A stretch of 23,267 nucleotides of DNA from assembly GCA_002779425.1 (NCBI GenBank), contig PEWP01000025.1, forward strand, positions 1-23,267, read 5' to 3'. Shown piece by piece: positions 1-6,940 of this stretch. A model generated the notes under the pieces. It was not told the DNA's origin. It saw nothing but the letters and a program-made list of their open reading frames with translations, and did not search any database. Each line of letters opens with the position of its first letter. The stretch's first letter is position 1. This stretch comes from a bacterium (Candidatus Gribaldobacteria) CG07_land_8_20_14_0_80_33_18 (GTDB lineage Bacteria; Patescibacteriota; Minisyncoccia; Minisyncoccales; CG1-02-41-26). The translations under genes were made by a program, and so were the position numbers.

Positions 1-12
1 AGCGAAGTATTG

Positions 13-94
13 GCCCAGGTGGTGGAATTGGCAGACACGTTAGCTTCAGGAGCTAATGCCGAAAGGTTTGGGAGTTCGAATCTCCCCCTGGGCA
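13..94 (+). tRNA. tRNA-Leu (anticodon CAG)
   Basis: A complete class II tRNA fold can be drawn. The acceptor stem is GCCCAGG (13-19) with CCTGGGC (87-93), followed by discriminator A94. The anticodon stem TTAGC/GCTAA encloses the loop TTCAGGA, with anticodon CAG at 47-49, which reads CUG leucine codons. A variable arm (about TGCCGAAAGGT) and a T arm GGGAG-TTCGAAT-CTCCC follow. The long variable arm and A discriminator are typical of bacterial tRNA-Leu. The 3' CCA is not encoded, so it must be added after transcription. The gene lies 24 nt before rnj on the same strand. Confidence 0.96.
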
Positions 95-118
95 TAATTG
101 CCTAAATAAACTTTGAAT

Positions 119-1810
119 ATGGAAAAAATTTCAAAACAACAAAATCTGCGAATTATTCCTTTGGGCGGCTGCGAAGAAGTCGGCAGGAATATGACCGTCT
201 TTGAATACGGAAACGATATTGTAATTATAGATATGGGCATTCAATTCCCAGAAGAGGATATGCCCGGTATTGATTACGTAATTCCCAATGTAGAATACTT
301 AAGAGGGAAGGAGAAAAGAATCCGGGCGGTTTTGTTTTCACACGGACATCTGGACCACATAGGAGCCGCTCCCATTCTTTTGAAAAAATTGGACAACCCT
401 CTTATTATCGCTAGACCGCTGACAATAGAAATGATTAAAAGACATCAGGAGGATTTTGAGAGAGGAAGTTCAAAAAAACTAAGAACTATGTACATCAAAA
501 ACATCCAAGATAAAATCAACCTTGGAAACTTTCAGGTAGGTTTTTTCCCCGTTGACCATTCAATTATGGATGCAGTCGGCATAATCTTAGAAACTCCCCT
601 GGTCAGCATTGTGCATCCGGGTGACTGGGTAATAAAACATAAACCCATAGACAAAGAAGAAATAAAATATACCGAACTGTCAAAATTAAAAAGACCAATC
701 ATTCTCATGCTTGAAAGTTTGGGAGCTATTAACCCAAAAACGCCAGTGACTGAAGAACAGATGCTAAACAATCTTTATAAACTTATTTCTCCCGCTCCCG
801 GCAGAACCATTATAACCACTTTCTCTTCCCAAATTCTAAGAATAAAACAAATTTTAGAGTATGCTTCCAAAATAGGGAAAAAAGTTGCCTTGGACGGTTT
901 TTCTATGAAATTAAACATGGGAATTGCCGAAAAACTGGGGTATCTCAAAGCGGAAACAATAAAAGATACCATTATCCCAACGGAAAAAATAACAGATTTC
1001 CCGGACAATAAAATTATCATTATCTGCACCGGCGGCCAGGGAGAAGAAATGTCGGCTCTGCCCAGAATTGTCAGCGGCAACCACCGATTTATTAAAATCA
1101 GAAAAAATGATACTGTTATTTTTTCCTCGTCGGTTATTCCCGGAAATGAAAGAACAGTCCAGCGCCTGAAAGACAACACCTATCGACTTTCAGATTATGT
1201 TTTCCACACCGATATTATGGATGTCCACATTTCGGGCCACAGCAACATTCAAGACGTCAAAGAAATAATAAGCCAAATTAAACCAGATTATTTTATCCCG
1301 GTTTACGCCAATCATTTTATGCTCAAAGAAGCCGCGAAAATCGCTTATGGCTTGGGCTTTCCGAAGGAAAGGGTACTTGTCCCGGATAACGGATCAATAA
1401 TAGATGTAGATACACAAAGTGTGAAAATGCTGAAAGAAAAAGTGCCTTCAAATTATGTAATGGTAGATGGTTTAGGAGTGGGAGATGTGGGAGAAATAGT
1501 GTTGCGGGATAGACAAAATTTAGCTCAAGATGGAATGTTTGTTATTATTGCCGTAGTGGATAGACAAACTGGAAAAGTTAAAGGTTCTCCTGATATAATA
1601 TCAAGAGGATTTGTTTATTTACGGGAATCCAAAGAACTGTTAAAAAATGTAAGAAAAAGAACAATAAATATAGTTGATAAAGCGGCTAGTTCTGGAGGAG
1701 CGGTAAATTGGGTCTATGTAAAAAATGAACTACGGGATAAAATTGGCAAATTTCTTTTTTTAAAAACAAAAAGAAGACCAATGGTGTTACCAGTGGTTAT
1801 AGAGGTATGA
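119..1810 (+). CDS. rnj: Ribonuclease J (metallo-beta-lactamase/beta-CASP RNase), variant active site
   Basis: RNase J is a cytoplasmic 5'-3' exonuclease and endonuclease for mRNA decay and rRNA maturation. The ATG at 119 gives 563 residues; an in-frame TTG at 113 is the alternative, and neither has a Shine-Dalgarno. Visible landmarks, numbered from ATG, are IPLGGCEEVGRNM near the N-terminus, the metal motif HGHLDH (75-80), VDH with H147, HPGDW with D169, GGQGEEMSALPRI (305-317), SSSVIPGNE, HISGH (370-374) and an RNase J C-terminal domain from about 440. Two places differ from the usual family. The PVHGEYR motif, whose His binds the second metal, reads PVYANHF (Y396, next His at 399), and the usual STNA motif reads SLGA. 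Base composition drops sharply at about 1390. The stop overlaps the trpS start as ATGA, so translation is probably coupled. Confidence 0.93.
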   Translation: MEKISKQQNLRIIPLGGCEEVGRNMTVFEYGNDIVIIDMGIQFPEEDMPGIDYVIPNVEYLRGKEKRIRAVLFSHGHLDHIGAAPILLKKLDNPLIIARPLTIEMIKRHQEDFERGSSKKLRTMYIKNIQDKINLGNFQVGFFPVDHSIMDAVGIILETPLVSIVHPGDWVIKHKPIDKEEIKYTELSKLKRPIILMLESLGAINPKTPVTEEQMLNNLYKLISPAPGRTIITTFSSQILRIKQILEYASKIGKKVALDGFSMKLNMGIAEKLGYLKAETIKDTIIPTEKITDFPDNKIIIICTGGQGEEMSALPRIVSGNHRFIKIRKNDTVIFSSSVIPGNERTVQRLKDNTYRLSDYVFHTDIMDVHISGHSNIQDVKEIISQIKPDYFIPVYANHFMLKEAAKIAYGLGFPKERVLVPDNGSIIDVDTQSVKMLKEKVPSNYVMVDGLGVGDVGEIVLRDRQNLAQDGMFVIIAVVDRQTGKVKGSPDIISRGFVYLRESKELLKNVRKRTINIVDKAASSGGAVNWVYVKNELRDKIGKFLFLKTKRRPMVLPVVIEV

Positions 1811-2787
1811 GAATATTTTCGGGTATTAGACCAACGGGAGAATTGCATATTGGAAATTATTTAGGAGCAATAAAACAATGGCTCGCTTTGCAAAAAAGAG
1901 CGGAGTGTATTTTTTGTATTGTTGACCTCCATGCTATCACCACCCCCTATGAACCAAAAGAATTACAAAAGAATATCAAAAAATTATTTATCGCCTATTT
2001 AGCTGCTGGTTTAAACCCTAAAAAATCTATTTTTTTCATCCAATCGCAAATAAAAGAGCACTCGGAACTGGCTTGGCTTTTGGGAACAATTACTCCTTTA
2101 GGAGAACTAAAACGAATGACCCAATTCAAAGAAAAAGCGAAAAAACATCCTGAATACATTAATGTCGGATTATTGAATTATCCGCTTTTAATGGCTTCTG
2201 ATATTTTAATTTACAACACAGATTTAGTGCCGGTTGGCAAAGACCAGCAACAACATGTGGAGTTAAGCCGATTAATTGCCAGAAAATTCAATAATACCTT
2301 TGGAAAAGTTTTTAAAGAACCTAAAGTATTCTTGGCAAAATCAGGAGCAAAAATTATGTCTTTAACTGAACCAACAAAAAAAATGTCAAAGACCGATAAC
2401 CCAAATAGTTCAATTGATTTATTTGATAAAGCAGAAGATATTAGAAAAAAAATAATGGTTGCTACTACCGATTCAGAGAAAATAATTAAATATGATGCTC
2501 TGAGAAAACCGGGAATTTCTAATCTTTTAACTATTTACAGCTGTTTTTCAAACAAACCAATTAAAGAAATTGAAAAAGAATTTAAAAACATTGGCTACCG
2601 GATTTTTAAAGAAAAATTATCTCAACTATTAATAGAAAAATTGGAAATCTTTCGTAAAAAAGAGAAAGAATTTAAAAATAAAACGGCTGAAATAGAAAAA
2701 ATTCTCAAACAAGGAGAAAAAAGAGCGCAGATTATTGCTTCTGCGACGATGAAAAAAGTAAAAGAAAAAATGGGCTTGTCTAAATGA
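1807..2787 (+). CDS. trpS: Tryptophanyl-tRNA synthetase
   Basis: This class I aminoacyl-tRNA synthetase charges tRNA-Trp with tryptophan in the cytoplasm. It has 326 residues, close to the usual bacterial 330. The N-terminus SGIRPTGELHIGNYLGA is the family signature and contains the HIGH-type motif HIGN (14-17). The substrate-pocket region with GDL-like YNTDLVPVGKDQQQHVEL lies around 136-153. The second ATP motif is KMSKT (192-196) in place of KMSKS, a common variant. The C-terminal part is lysine-rich helical sequence, as expected for the anticodon-binding bundle. It starts in a 4-nt ATGA overlap with rnj, so the two genes form one operon. The stop codon lies in the loop of the terminator at 2768-2803. 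Sequence is AT-rich throughout. Confidence 0.97.
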   Translation: MRIFSGIRPTGELHIGNYLGAIKQWLALQKRAECIFCIVDLHAITTPYEPKELQKNIKKLFIAYLAAGLNPKKSIFFIQSQIKEHSELAWLLGTITPLGELKRMTQFKEKAKKHPEYINVGLLNYPLLMASDILIYNTDLVPVGKDQQQHVELSRLIARKFNNTFGKVFKEPKVFLAKSGAKIMSLTEPTKKMSKTDNPNSSIDLFDKAEDIRKKIMVATTDSEKIIKYDALRKPGISNLLTIYSCFSNKPIKEIEKEFKNIGYRIFKEKLSQLLIEKLEIFRKKEKEFKNKTAEIEKILKQGEKRAQIIASATMKKVKEKMGLSK

Positions 2788-2803
2788 CCAAGCCCATTTT
2801 TTT
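2768..2803. terminator. Bidirectional intrinsic terminator between trpS and the radical SAM gene
   Basis: AAATGGGCTTG (2768-2778) pairs with CAAGCCCATTT (2789-2799), an 11-bp stem with a 10-nt loop. On the plus strand the stem runs into seven T (2797-2803), and on the minus strand the mirror stem is followed by a T run as well. It overlaps the last codons and stop of trpS and ends at the stop of the convergent radical SAM gene, so one hairpin can end both transcripts. Confidence 0.88.
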
Positions 2804-4175
2804 AAATCATTAGCCGTTTTTTACAAAAAACGGCTAATTTCTTTTTGTCTTTTTCCCATTCAGGAGTATAAAGTTTTTTCACCTTTCCGGCATACTTATC
2901 TAACGCAGAAGCAAATTCATTAAGCACTTTCTCTGCTCCTTCATGGGTGGGATACGCCTTACCCTCTTTTACCGATTTTCTTAGCTCATCCGGATTGTCA
3001 ATAATCTGGCAAGGCAGGTAGCGATTCTCATTAAACGGCTGCCTTCCTCTTCCTGCTTTAAACCAAGGAGAATTAAAACAATCCTCCAGGGATTTATCTT
3101 TGACATTGTCAGTTGCAAAATGGCAAAAGATGCAGGGCTCTACATCGCCAAAATTATTGATGTGGCAGAACCCTTTGGCATAAGCAATACAACCATTCAC
3201 AAACGGCGCGTCGTTCCAGAAATCAACAATAAAGAGAGGTTTTGTTTCTCTAAGACGTTCTCTCTGCTCTTTCATCCAGAACCTTTGTTCCGGAGTCGGC
3301 ATATCTTCGGGCGTACAGCCGCCAATCGGCATGGCTAAAAAATACCAGCCAACCAAAGCTCCTTTCTCAATCATCAAATCAACGAACGGCTCGCCCATTA
3401 CTTCAAAGACATTTCCTTGATGGGTAAAACAAGAATAGCCAAAAGGAATTCTTTCTTCTCGGAGAACATCCATTATCGCCACCAATTGTTTGAAAACTCC
3501 TTTTCCTCTTCTGGCATCGGTTTTTTCTTCAAACCCTTCTAATGAGATTTGAAGAAAAACATTTCCCAGACTTTTTAATCTTTTGAGATGTTTTTCAAGA
3601 AGAGAACCATTGGTAAAAACCTGAAAATAGGAATTAGGATGCATTTCAAACATCTCCCAAATTCCTTCCCAGAAAAATGGTTCCCCGCCTAAAATTGTCC
3701 AGAAGGCCGGAGAAAGAAATTTTTCACCCTCATTAATTATTCGGTGAACTACCTCAATAGGCAAATCATCTTTCCTTTCGTATTTGTCAGCATAACAACC
3801 AAGGCATTTGAAATTGCACCTCATTGTTGGGCTGATAAGCACAGTATAAGGAGAGCGATCACCGTATTTTCTTTCGTAATTCACAAAACTCTTAGAAGGC
3901 CAAATTGAAGGAAGAACCAAGTTCTCAAAGAATTTCTGCCGAAATTCAGGAGACATATTTTCCTGGATCCTCTGCAATAATTTTAAACCTGTCCCTTTGA
4001 GAAAAATTCCTTTAGCGTTTTTTAAATTCTGCCGACTTTCATCTTTCCAAATCACTAAAGGAGTAAGCCAAAAAACCGCTTGCCCTAAAATTTTTTCTAA
4101 AGATGTTTCCCCTTTTTCAATCTTTCCGTTCAACTGCTTAAACACATTCTTTGCTAAATTTTCTAATATCTTCAT
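2802..4175 (-). CDS. Radical SAM protein with SPASM-like cysteine-rich C-terminus, substrate unknown
   Basis: This 457-residue protein should bind a 4Fe-4S cluster and cleave S-adenosylmethionine to start radical chemistry. The cluster motif is MRCNFKCLGCYA, a CxxxCxxC with C120, C124 and C127. The glycine-rich SAM motif GGEPF is at 163-167, and FTNGSLL (187-193) and LQISLEG (208-214) mark later strands of the barrel. A cysteine-rich tail (C329, C337, C348, C351, C366, C389) resembles SPASM/twitch regions that hold extra Fe-S clusters. An N-terminal extension of about 110 residues has no recognised motif. No peptide substrate or partner enzyme lies nearby, so the reaction is unknown. The gene stands alone with its own promoter and an AAGGAGG ribosome site, and its composition (about 45-50% GC in sampled lines) exceeds its neighbours', which suggests acquisition by transfer. 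Confidence 0.9.
   Translation of the reverse strand: MKILENLAKNVFKQLNGKIEKGETSLEKILGQAVFWLTPLVIWKDESRQNLKNAKGIFLKGTGLKLLQRIQENMSPEFRQKFFENLVLPSIWPSKSFVNYERKYGDRSPYTVLISPTMRCNFKCLGCYADKYERKDDLPIEVVHRIINEGEKFLSPAFWTILGGEPFFWEGIWEMFEMHPNSYFQVFTNGSLLEKHLKRLKSLGNVFLQISLEGFEEKTDARRGKGVFKQLVAIMDVLREERIPFGYSCFTHQGNVFEVMGEPFVDLMIEKGALVGWYFLAMPIGGCTPEDMPTPEQRFWMKEQRERLRETKPLFIVDFWNDAPFVNGCIAYAKGFCHINNFGDVEPCIFCHFATDNVKDKSLEDCFNSPWFKAGRGRQPFNENRYLPCQIIDNPDELRKSVKEGKAYPTHEGAEKVLNEFASALDKYAGKVKKLYTPEWEKDKKKLAVFCKKRLMI
2811..2836. repeat. Perfect 12-bp inverted repeat in the 3' end of the radical SAM gene
   Basis: TAGCCGTTTTTT (2811-2822) is followed by AC and the exact complement AAAAAACGGCTA (2825-2836). 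It encodes the C-terminal Ala-Val-Phe-Cys-Lys-Lys-Arg-Leu stretch. It could form a second hairpin just ahead of the shared terminator in the minus-strand transcript. No regulatory role is shown. Confidence 0.6.
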
Positions 4176-4183
4176 ATCTTTAT

Positions 4184-4190
4184 CCTCCTT
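4184..4190 (-). promoter_or_regulatory. Consensus Shine-Dalgarno of the radical SAM gene
   Basis: On the minus strand AAGGAGG lies 8 nt before the ATG at 4175. This fixes the start and is notable because the other genes here show no comparable site. Confidence 0.9.
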
Positions 4191-4243
4191 TTTAAAAAAT
4201 TTTCATCTATGGTCTTTTATTTAATTTTTTAAGAACTAAACCT

Positions 4244-4272
4244 TATATACGATAAAAAAATGATTCTGTCAA
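4244..4272 (-). promoter_or_regulatory. Sigma70-type promoter of the radical SAM gene
   Basis: On the minus strand a perfect -35 TTGACA (4267-4272) and -10 TATATA (4244-4249) are separated by 17 nt. The -35 box overlaps the stop codon of the upstream pgm gene (4269-4271). The predicted start near 4237 leaves a leader of about 60 nt. Confidence 0.82.
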
Positions 4273-5741
4273 GTTTTGTTTATTATTTTTCTTATTTCTT
4301 TTAATTTTTCTTCCATTTTCTTTTTGGTTTTCGCTTCCACTACCACTCGCAGAAGATTCTCGGTATTAGAAGGCCTGGCATTAAACCACCAATCGGAAAA
4401 GTCAATTCGCACGCCGTCCAAATGAGAAACCTTATTTTGAGCGGAGCGAAAATCAAGGTTCTTGCCGAAGGCAAGGTTCTTATTGTTTTTAAATTTCTTT
4501 TCCAATGCTTCCAGTGTTCTTTTTTTGTCTTTCACCTCTAAATTTATCTGGCCAGAATGGAAATAAACATTAAAAGGGCTCACGAGTTGAGAAATTGTTT
4601 TTTTGGTATCAGCCATTTCTTCTAAAATTTTAAAGAAAAGAAAAAACGGTTCTTCGCTAAACCAATTATCTTTAAAATAAAAATGGCCAGAAAATTCAGT
4701 GGCAAATACAGCTTTTTCTTTCTGAGCTTTTTCTTTAATAAAAGTGCGACCTACTTTAGAAACAATGGCTTTTCCGCCATTTTCTTCAATAATATCTTTT
4801 ATAATATTACTGGAACAAATATTATATAAAATTTTTGCTCCCTTATTTTCTTTTAAAATTATCTTTGAGAACAAACAACTTATGAAGTCGGAAGGGATAA
4901 CTTTTCCATTTTCGTCAACTAAAATAATTCTGTCTCCATCGCCATCAAAGGCGACCCCTAAATCAAGCTTCTTTTTTTTAACAAATTTCTTTAAATAAGA
5001 AATATTTATTTCCTCTGAAGGATTAGGCAGATGATTAGGAAAAGTTCCATCCAGTTCAATAAAAAGAGGGTAGACCTTAAAAAGTTTTCTTTTTAAAATT
5101 TCTGAAATTAAAATTCCAGTTACGCCATTACCAGTATCCATAGCAACTTTAAATGGTTTTATTTTTTTTAGATTAACTTTTGATAAACTTAAGTTTAGAT
5201 AATCTTTTAAAACTTTTTTCTTTTGAACGCTCGCTTTGCGCCCGCCGCCTACGGCAGCCTCGCTTCGCTCGGCCACTGGGAAATTCAGCTCACTGCGTTC
5301 GCGAATTTCCCGTGCTCTTCGAGCACCTAAGACCATTTTTTTAATTTCTTTTAATCCTCCATTTTCATCGATATCAATTGTTACTGCCTTTCTTTTCACT
5401 AATTTAAAGCCATTATCAGAAGGAGGATTGTGGCTCGCTGTCGTCATTATTCCGCCATCGTATTTAAATTTACAAATAGTGAAATAAAACATCGGTGTAG
5501 TTGCTAAACCAATGTCAATAATATTTGCCTCACTCTCAACAATACCTTTTATTAAATTCTTATAAAGAGACAAGGAAGAAAGTCGATTATCCCGACCAAT
5601 AACTACCTGAAGTTTATTTTTTGGAATTTTAAGTTCTGAATTTAAAAATTTAATAAAAGCTCTGCCAATTTCATAGGCAACCTTTTCGTTAATTTCTTGC
5701 GGGTATTTCCCTCTTACATCATAGGCCTTAAAGATATTCAT
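4269..5741 (-). CDS. Phosphomannomutase/phosphoglucomutase (alpha-D-phosphohexomutase family)
   Basis: This cytoplasmic enzyme interconverts hexose 1- and 6-phosphates for sugar-nucleotide synthesis. All four family landmarks are present in 490 residues: the phosphoserine loop TASHNPP with S103, the metal loop DGDGDR (266-271), the sugar-binding loop EFSGH (349-353, usually EESGH or EMSGH) and the phosphate-binding loop RPSNTENLLR (456-465). The N-terminus IFKAYDVRGKYP is the usual family start. Two in-frame insertions look foreign. Residues about 139-173 are arginine-, alanine- and glycine-rich and encoded by GC-rich palindromes, in a linker between domains 1 and 2. Residues about 421-436 contain a smaller hairpin. 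Substrate preference (mannose or glucose) cannot be read from sequence. A divergent promoter region separates it from rpsF. Confidence 0.93.
   Translation of the reverse strand: MNIFKAYDVRGKYPQEINEKVAYEIGRAFIKFLNSELKIPKNKLQVVIGRDNRLSSLSLYKNLIKGIVESEANIIDIGLATTPMFYFTICKFKYDGGIMTTASHNPPSDNGFKLVKRKAVTIDIDENGGLKEIKKMVLGARRAREIRERSELNFPVAERSEAAVGGGRKASVQKKKVLKDYLNLSLSKVNLKKIKPFKVAMDTGNGVTGILISEILKRKLFKVYPLFIELDGTFPNHLPNPSEEINISYLKKFVKKKKLDLGVAFDGDGDRIILVDENGKVIPSDFISCLFSKIILKENKGAKILYNICSSNIIKDIIEENGGKAIVSKVGRTFIKEKAQKEKAVFATEFSGHFYFKDNWFSEEPFFLFFKILEEMADTKKTISQLVSPFNVYFHSGQINLEVKDKKRTLEALEKKFKNNKNLAFGKNLDFRSAQNKVSHLDGVRIDFSDWWFNARPSNTENLLRVVVEAKTKKKMEEKLKEIRKIINKT
4443..4481 (-). repeat. Small palindromic insertion in pgm (copy B)
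   Basis: CTTGCC-GAA-GGCAAG (4461-4475) forms a 6-bp stem with a 3-nt loop. It lies within a direct repeat CAAGGTTCTT and beside a GGAGCGAA motif (4443-4450). It encodes residues of about 421-436 that sit between a helix and the conserved DGVRIDF strand, where relatives are usually shorter. Confidence 0.55.
5222..5327 (-). repeat. GC-rich palindromic insertion in pgm (copy A)
   Basis: About 105 nt of high-GC sequence lie inside an AT-rich gene, in frame. It holds three hairpins: GTGCTC-TTC-GAGCAC (5312-5326), GGGAAATTC with GAATTTCCC (5278-5286/5303-5311), and GCCGCC-TAC-GGCAGC (5244-5258, one G-U pair in the mRNA). It also contains TCGCTT/TCGCTC motifs and begins with TTTGAACG (5222-5229), which recurs in ligA and rpoC. 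It encodes residues about 139-173 of the mutase and adds no recognisable domain. It resembles the palindromic elements found inside Rickettsia genes. Confidence 0.75.
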
Positions 5742-5744
5742 ATA

Positions 5745-5756
5745 ATTATAATTATA
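5745..5756 (-). promoter_or_regulatory. Possible -10 region of pgm
   Basis: Two overlapping minus-strand TATAAT hexamers (5751-5756 and 5745-5750) lie just before the ATG at 5741. No convincing -35 box is seen at the right distance. If used, the transcript would be close to leaderless. Confidence 0.35.
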
Positions 5757-5796
5757 ACGCTGCGGCTATTAATTATTTTATAATTATAACAGAAAT

Positions 5797-5824
5797 TTGA
5801 CATTAAAAAAGGTTTTGCTAAAAT
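5797..5824 (+). promoter_or_regulatory. Sigma70-type promoter of rpsF-ssb-rpsR
   Basis: TTGACA (5797-5802) and TAAAAT (5819-5824) are spaced by 16 nt. The predicted start near 5831 leaves only about 9 nt before the rpsF ATG at 5840, so the mRNA would be almost leaderless. That fits the lack of a Shine-Dalgarno. Confidence 0.72.
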
Positions 5825-5839
5825 TATATATAAAATACT

Positions 5840-6235
5840 ATGAAGAGGTACGAATTGACTTATTTTATTCCACCAATATTAAATAGCGAGGAAGTAAAAA
5901 AAATCGTCCAGGAGGTCGATTCATATATTGTTTCAAAGGGCGGCGAGATTGTTAATTCACAATTACCAATAAGGAAAACATTAGTCCATCCTATAAAAAA
6001 GCAAAAATCAGCCTATTTAGTCACCTTAGAATTTTATTTTAACCAAGAAAAAATAAGTGAACTAAAAGAAATAGAAAAAAGAAAAGAAATTCTGAGAACG
6101 TTTTTAATCGAAAAGATTAAAGTAAAACCAAAAGAAACTAAAATTAAACCTGTAAAATTAAAAAAAGTGTCTCAGAAAAAGGTCGAGGAATTAGAAAAAA
6201 TTGGAGAGAAAATAGAAGAAATATTTGGTAAATAA
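5840..6235 (+). CDS. rpsF: Small-subunit ribosomal protein bS6
   Basis: bS6 binds bS18 and 16S rRNA in the platform of the 30S subunit. The N-terminus MKRYELTYFIPPIL matches the family's first strand, and IRKTLVHPIKKQKSAYLVTLEFYF (about 44-67) matches the conserved central strands. The fold ends near residue 90. The remaining 40 or so residues form a lysine- and glutamate-rich tail, longer than in the shortest homologues, probably a charged rRNA-contacting extension. It is first in an operon with ssb (4-nt gap) and rpsR, the order conserved across bacteria. A promoter sits directly upstream. Confidence 0.95.
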   Translation: MKRYELTYFIPPILNSEEVKKIVQEVDSYIVSKGGEIVNSQLPIRKTLVHPIKKQKSAYLVTLEFYFNQEKISELKEIEKRKEILRTFLIEKIKVKPKETKIKPVKLKKVSQKKVEELEKIGEKIEEIFGK

Positions 6236-6239
6236 ATCT

Positions 6240-6707
6240 ATGAATTTGAACAAAGCTTTTGTCTTAGGAAACGTTACTCGCGATCCGGAAACGCGAGCTT
6301 TGCCCAATGGTCAAGCAGTAGCCAATTTTTCAATAGCTACTAATCGTTTTTATACCAATAAAAATGGCGAAAAAAAACAGCAAACAGAATTCCATAATAT
6401 CGTTGCCTTTGGAAAATTAGCCGAAACTTCCGGTCGTTATTTAACGAAGGGCTCATTGGCTTTAATCGAGGGAAGGTTGCAAACAAGGTCTTGGCAAGAT
6501 AATTCAGGGAATAAACATTATCGAACTGAAATTATTGCCGAAAGATTACAATTAGGTCCGAGATTAGGAACCCAAAGAGCTCAAGAAACTCAAACTAATT
6601 CCCAAAAAATAAATCCCCCCATTTCTGAAACTGAAATCCCAATCATTGAGGAAGAAGGAGGAGAAGAAGAAAAAAAAGAGATAAATGTCGAAGACATTCC
6701 TTTCTAA
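6240..6707 (+). CDS. ssb: Single-stranded DNA-binding protein
   Basis: SSB coats single-stranded DNA during replication, repair and recombination and recruits partner proteins. The 155-residue product starts MNLNKAFVLGNVTRDPETR. The OB fold covers about residues 1-105, with the typical NGQAVANFSIATNR and FHNIVAFGKLAE segments. A linker rich in Q, N and E follows, ending in the acidic tip VEDIPF, the usual partner-docking tail. The ATG at 6240 is chosen over an in-frame TTG at 6225 because the OB fold begins immediately after it and the TTG would overlap rpsF. No Shine-Dalgarno is present, so translation probably follows from rpsF. Confidence 0.96.
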   Translation: MNLNKAFVLGNVTRDPETRALPNGQAVANFSIATNRFYTNKNGEKKQQTEFHNIVAFGKLAETSGRYLTKGSLALIEGRLQTRSWQDNSGNKHYRTEIIAERLQLGPRLGTQRAQETQTNSQKINPPISETEIPIIEEEGGEEEKKEINVEDIPF

Positions 6708-6730
6708 GGAATGCATTTCTAAAAATTTCT

Positions 6731-6916
6731 ATGCAGTGTTTTTTTTGCCAACGTAATATAGCGGAAATTGATTTTAAAGAAACAGAAATAATAAAGAATT
6801 TTGTTTCTTTATCGGGAAAAATTAAATCCAAGAAAAAAACCGGGCTTTGTTCTTCTCATCAAAGAAAAATAGCTAAAGCTATTAAAAGAGCCCGGCAACT
6901 CGGCTTACTCGCCTGA
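6731..6916 (+). CDS. rpsR: Small-subunit ribosomal protein bS18, compact form with metal-ligand residues
   Basis: bS18 partners bS6 in the 30S platform. This version has 61 residues, shorter than the usual 70-80. The core KIKSKKKTGLCSSHQRKIAKAIKRARQLGLL carries the family's helix and basic rRNA-binding residues. The N-terminus has CFFC (C3, C6), and the core adds C40 and H43, a set that could bind one zinc ion as in the cysteine-containing forms of bS18. It is the last gene of rpsF-ssb-rpsR, 23 nt after ssb. It converges on recA, with only 8 nt between the stops and no clear terminator hairpin. Confidence 0.93.
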   Translation: MQCFFCQRNIAEIDFKETEIIKNFVSLSGKIKSKKKTGLCSSHQRKIAKAIKRARQLGLLA

Positions 6917-6919
6917 ACC

Positions 6920-6940
6920 AGTGGTTAGTGAGCAGTGGTT
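6920..6940. repeat. Heptanucleotide repeat at the rpsR/recA junction
   Basis: Three 7-nt units, AGTGGTT-AGTGAGC-AGTGGTT on the plus strand, span the recA stop codon (6925-6927) and encode its C-terminal residues LTTAH. It is a degenerate member of the 7-nt repeat class seen elsewhere in the window. Confidence 0.6.

Noticed and set aside
1..7. AGCGAAG at the window edge resembles the GAGCGAA end of the structured elements
   Set aside because: Seven bases at a cut edge are too few to call an element; the sequence to the left is needed.
6840..6895. CCGGGCT/AGCCCGG inverted repeat inside rpsR
   Set aside because: The arms are 42 nt apart inside conserved coding sequence and no repeat relatives were seen; probably chance.
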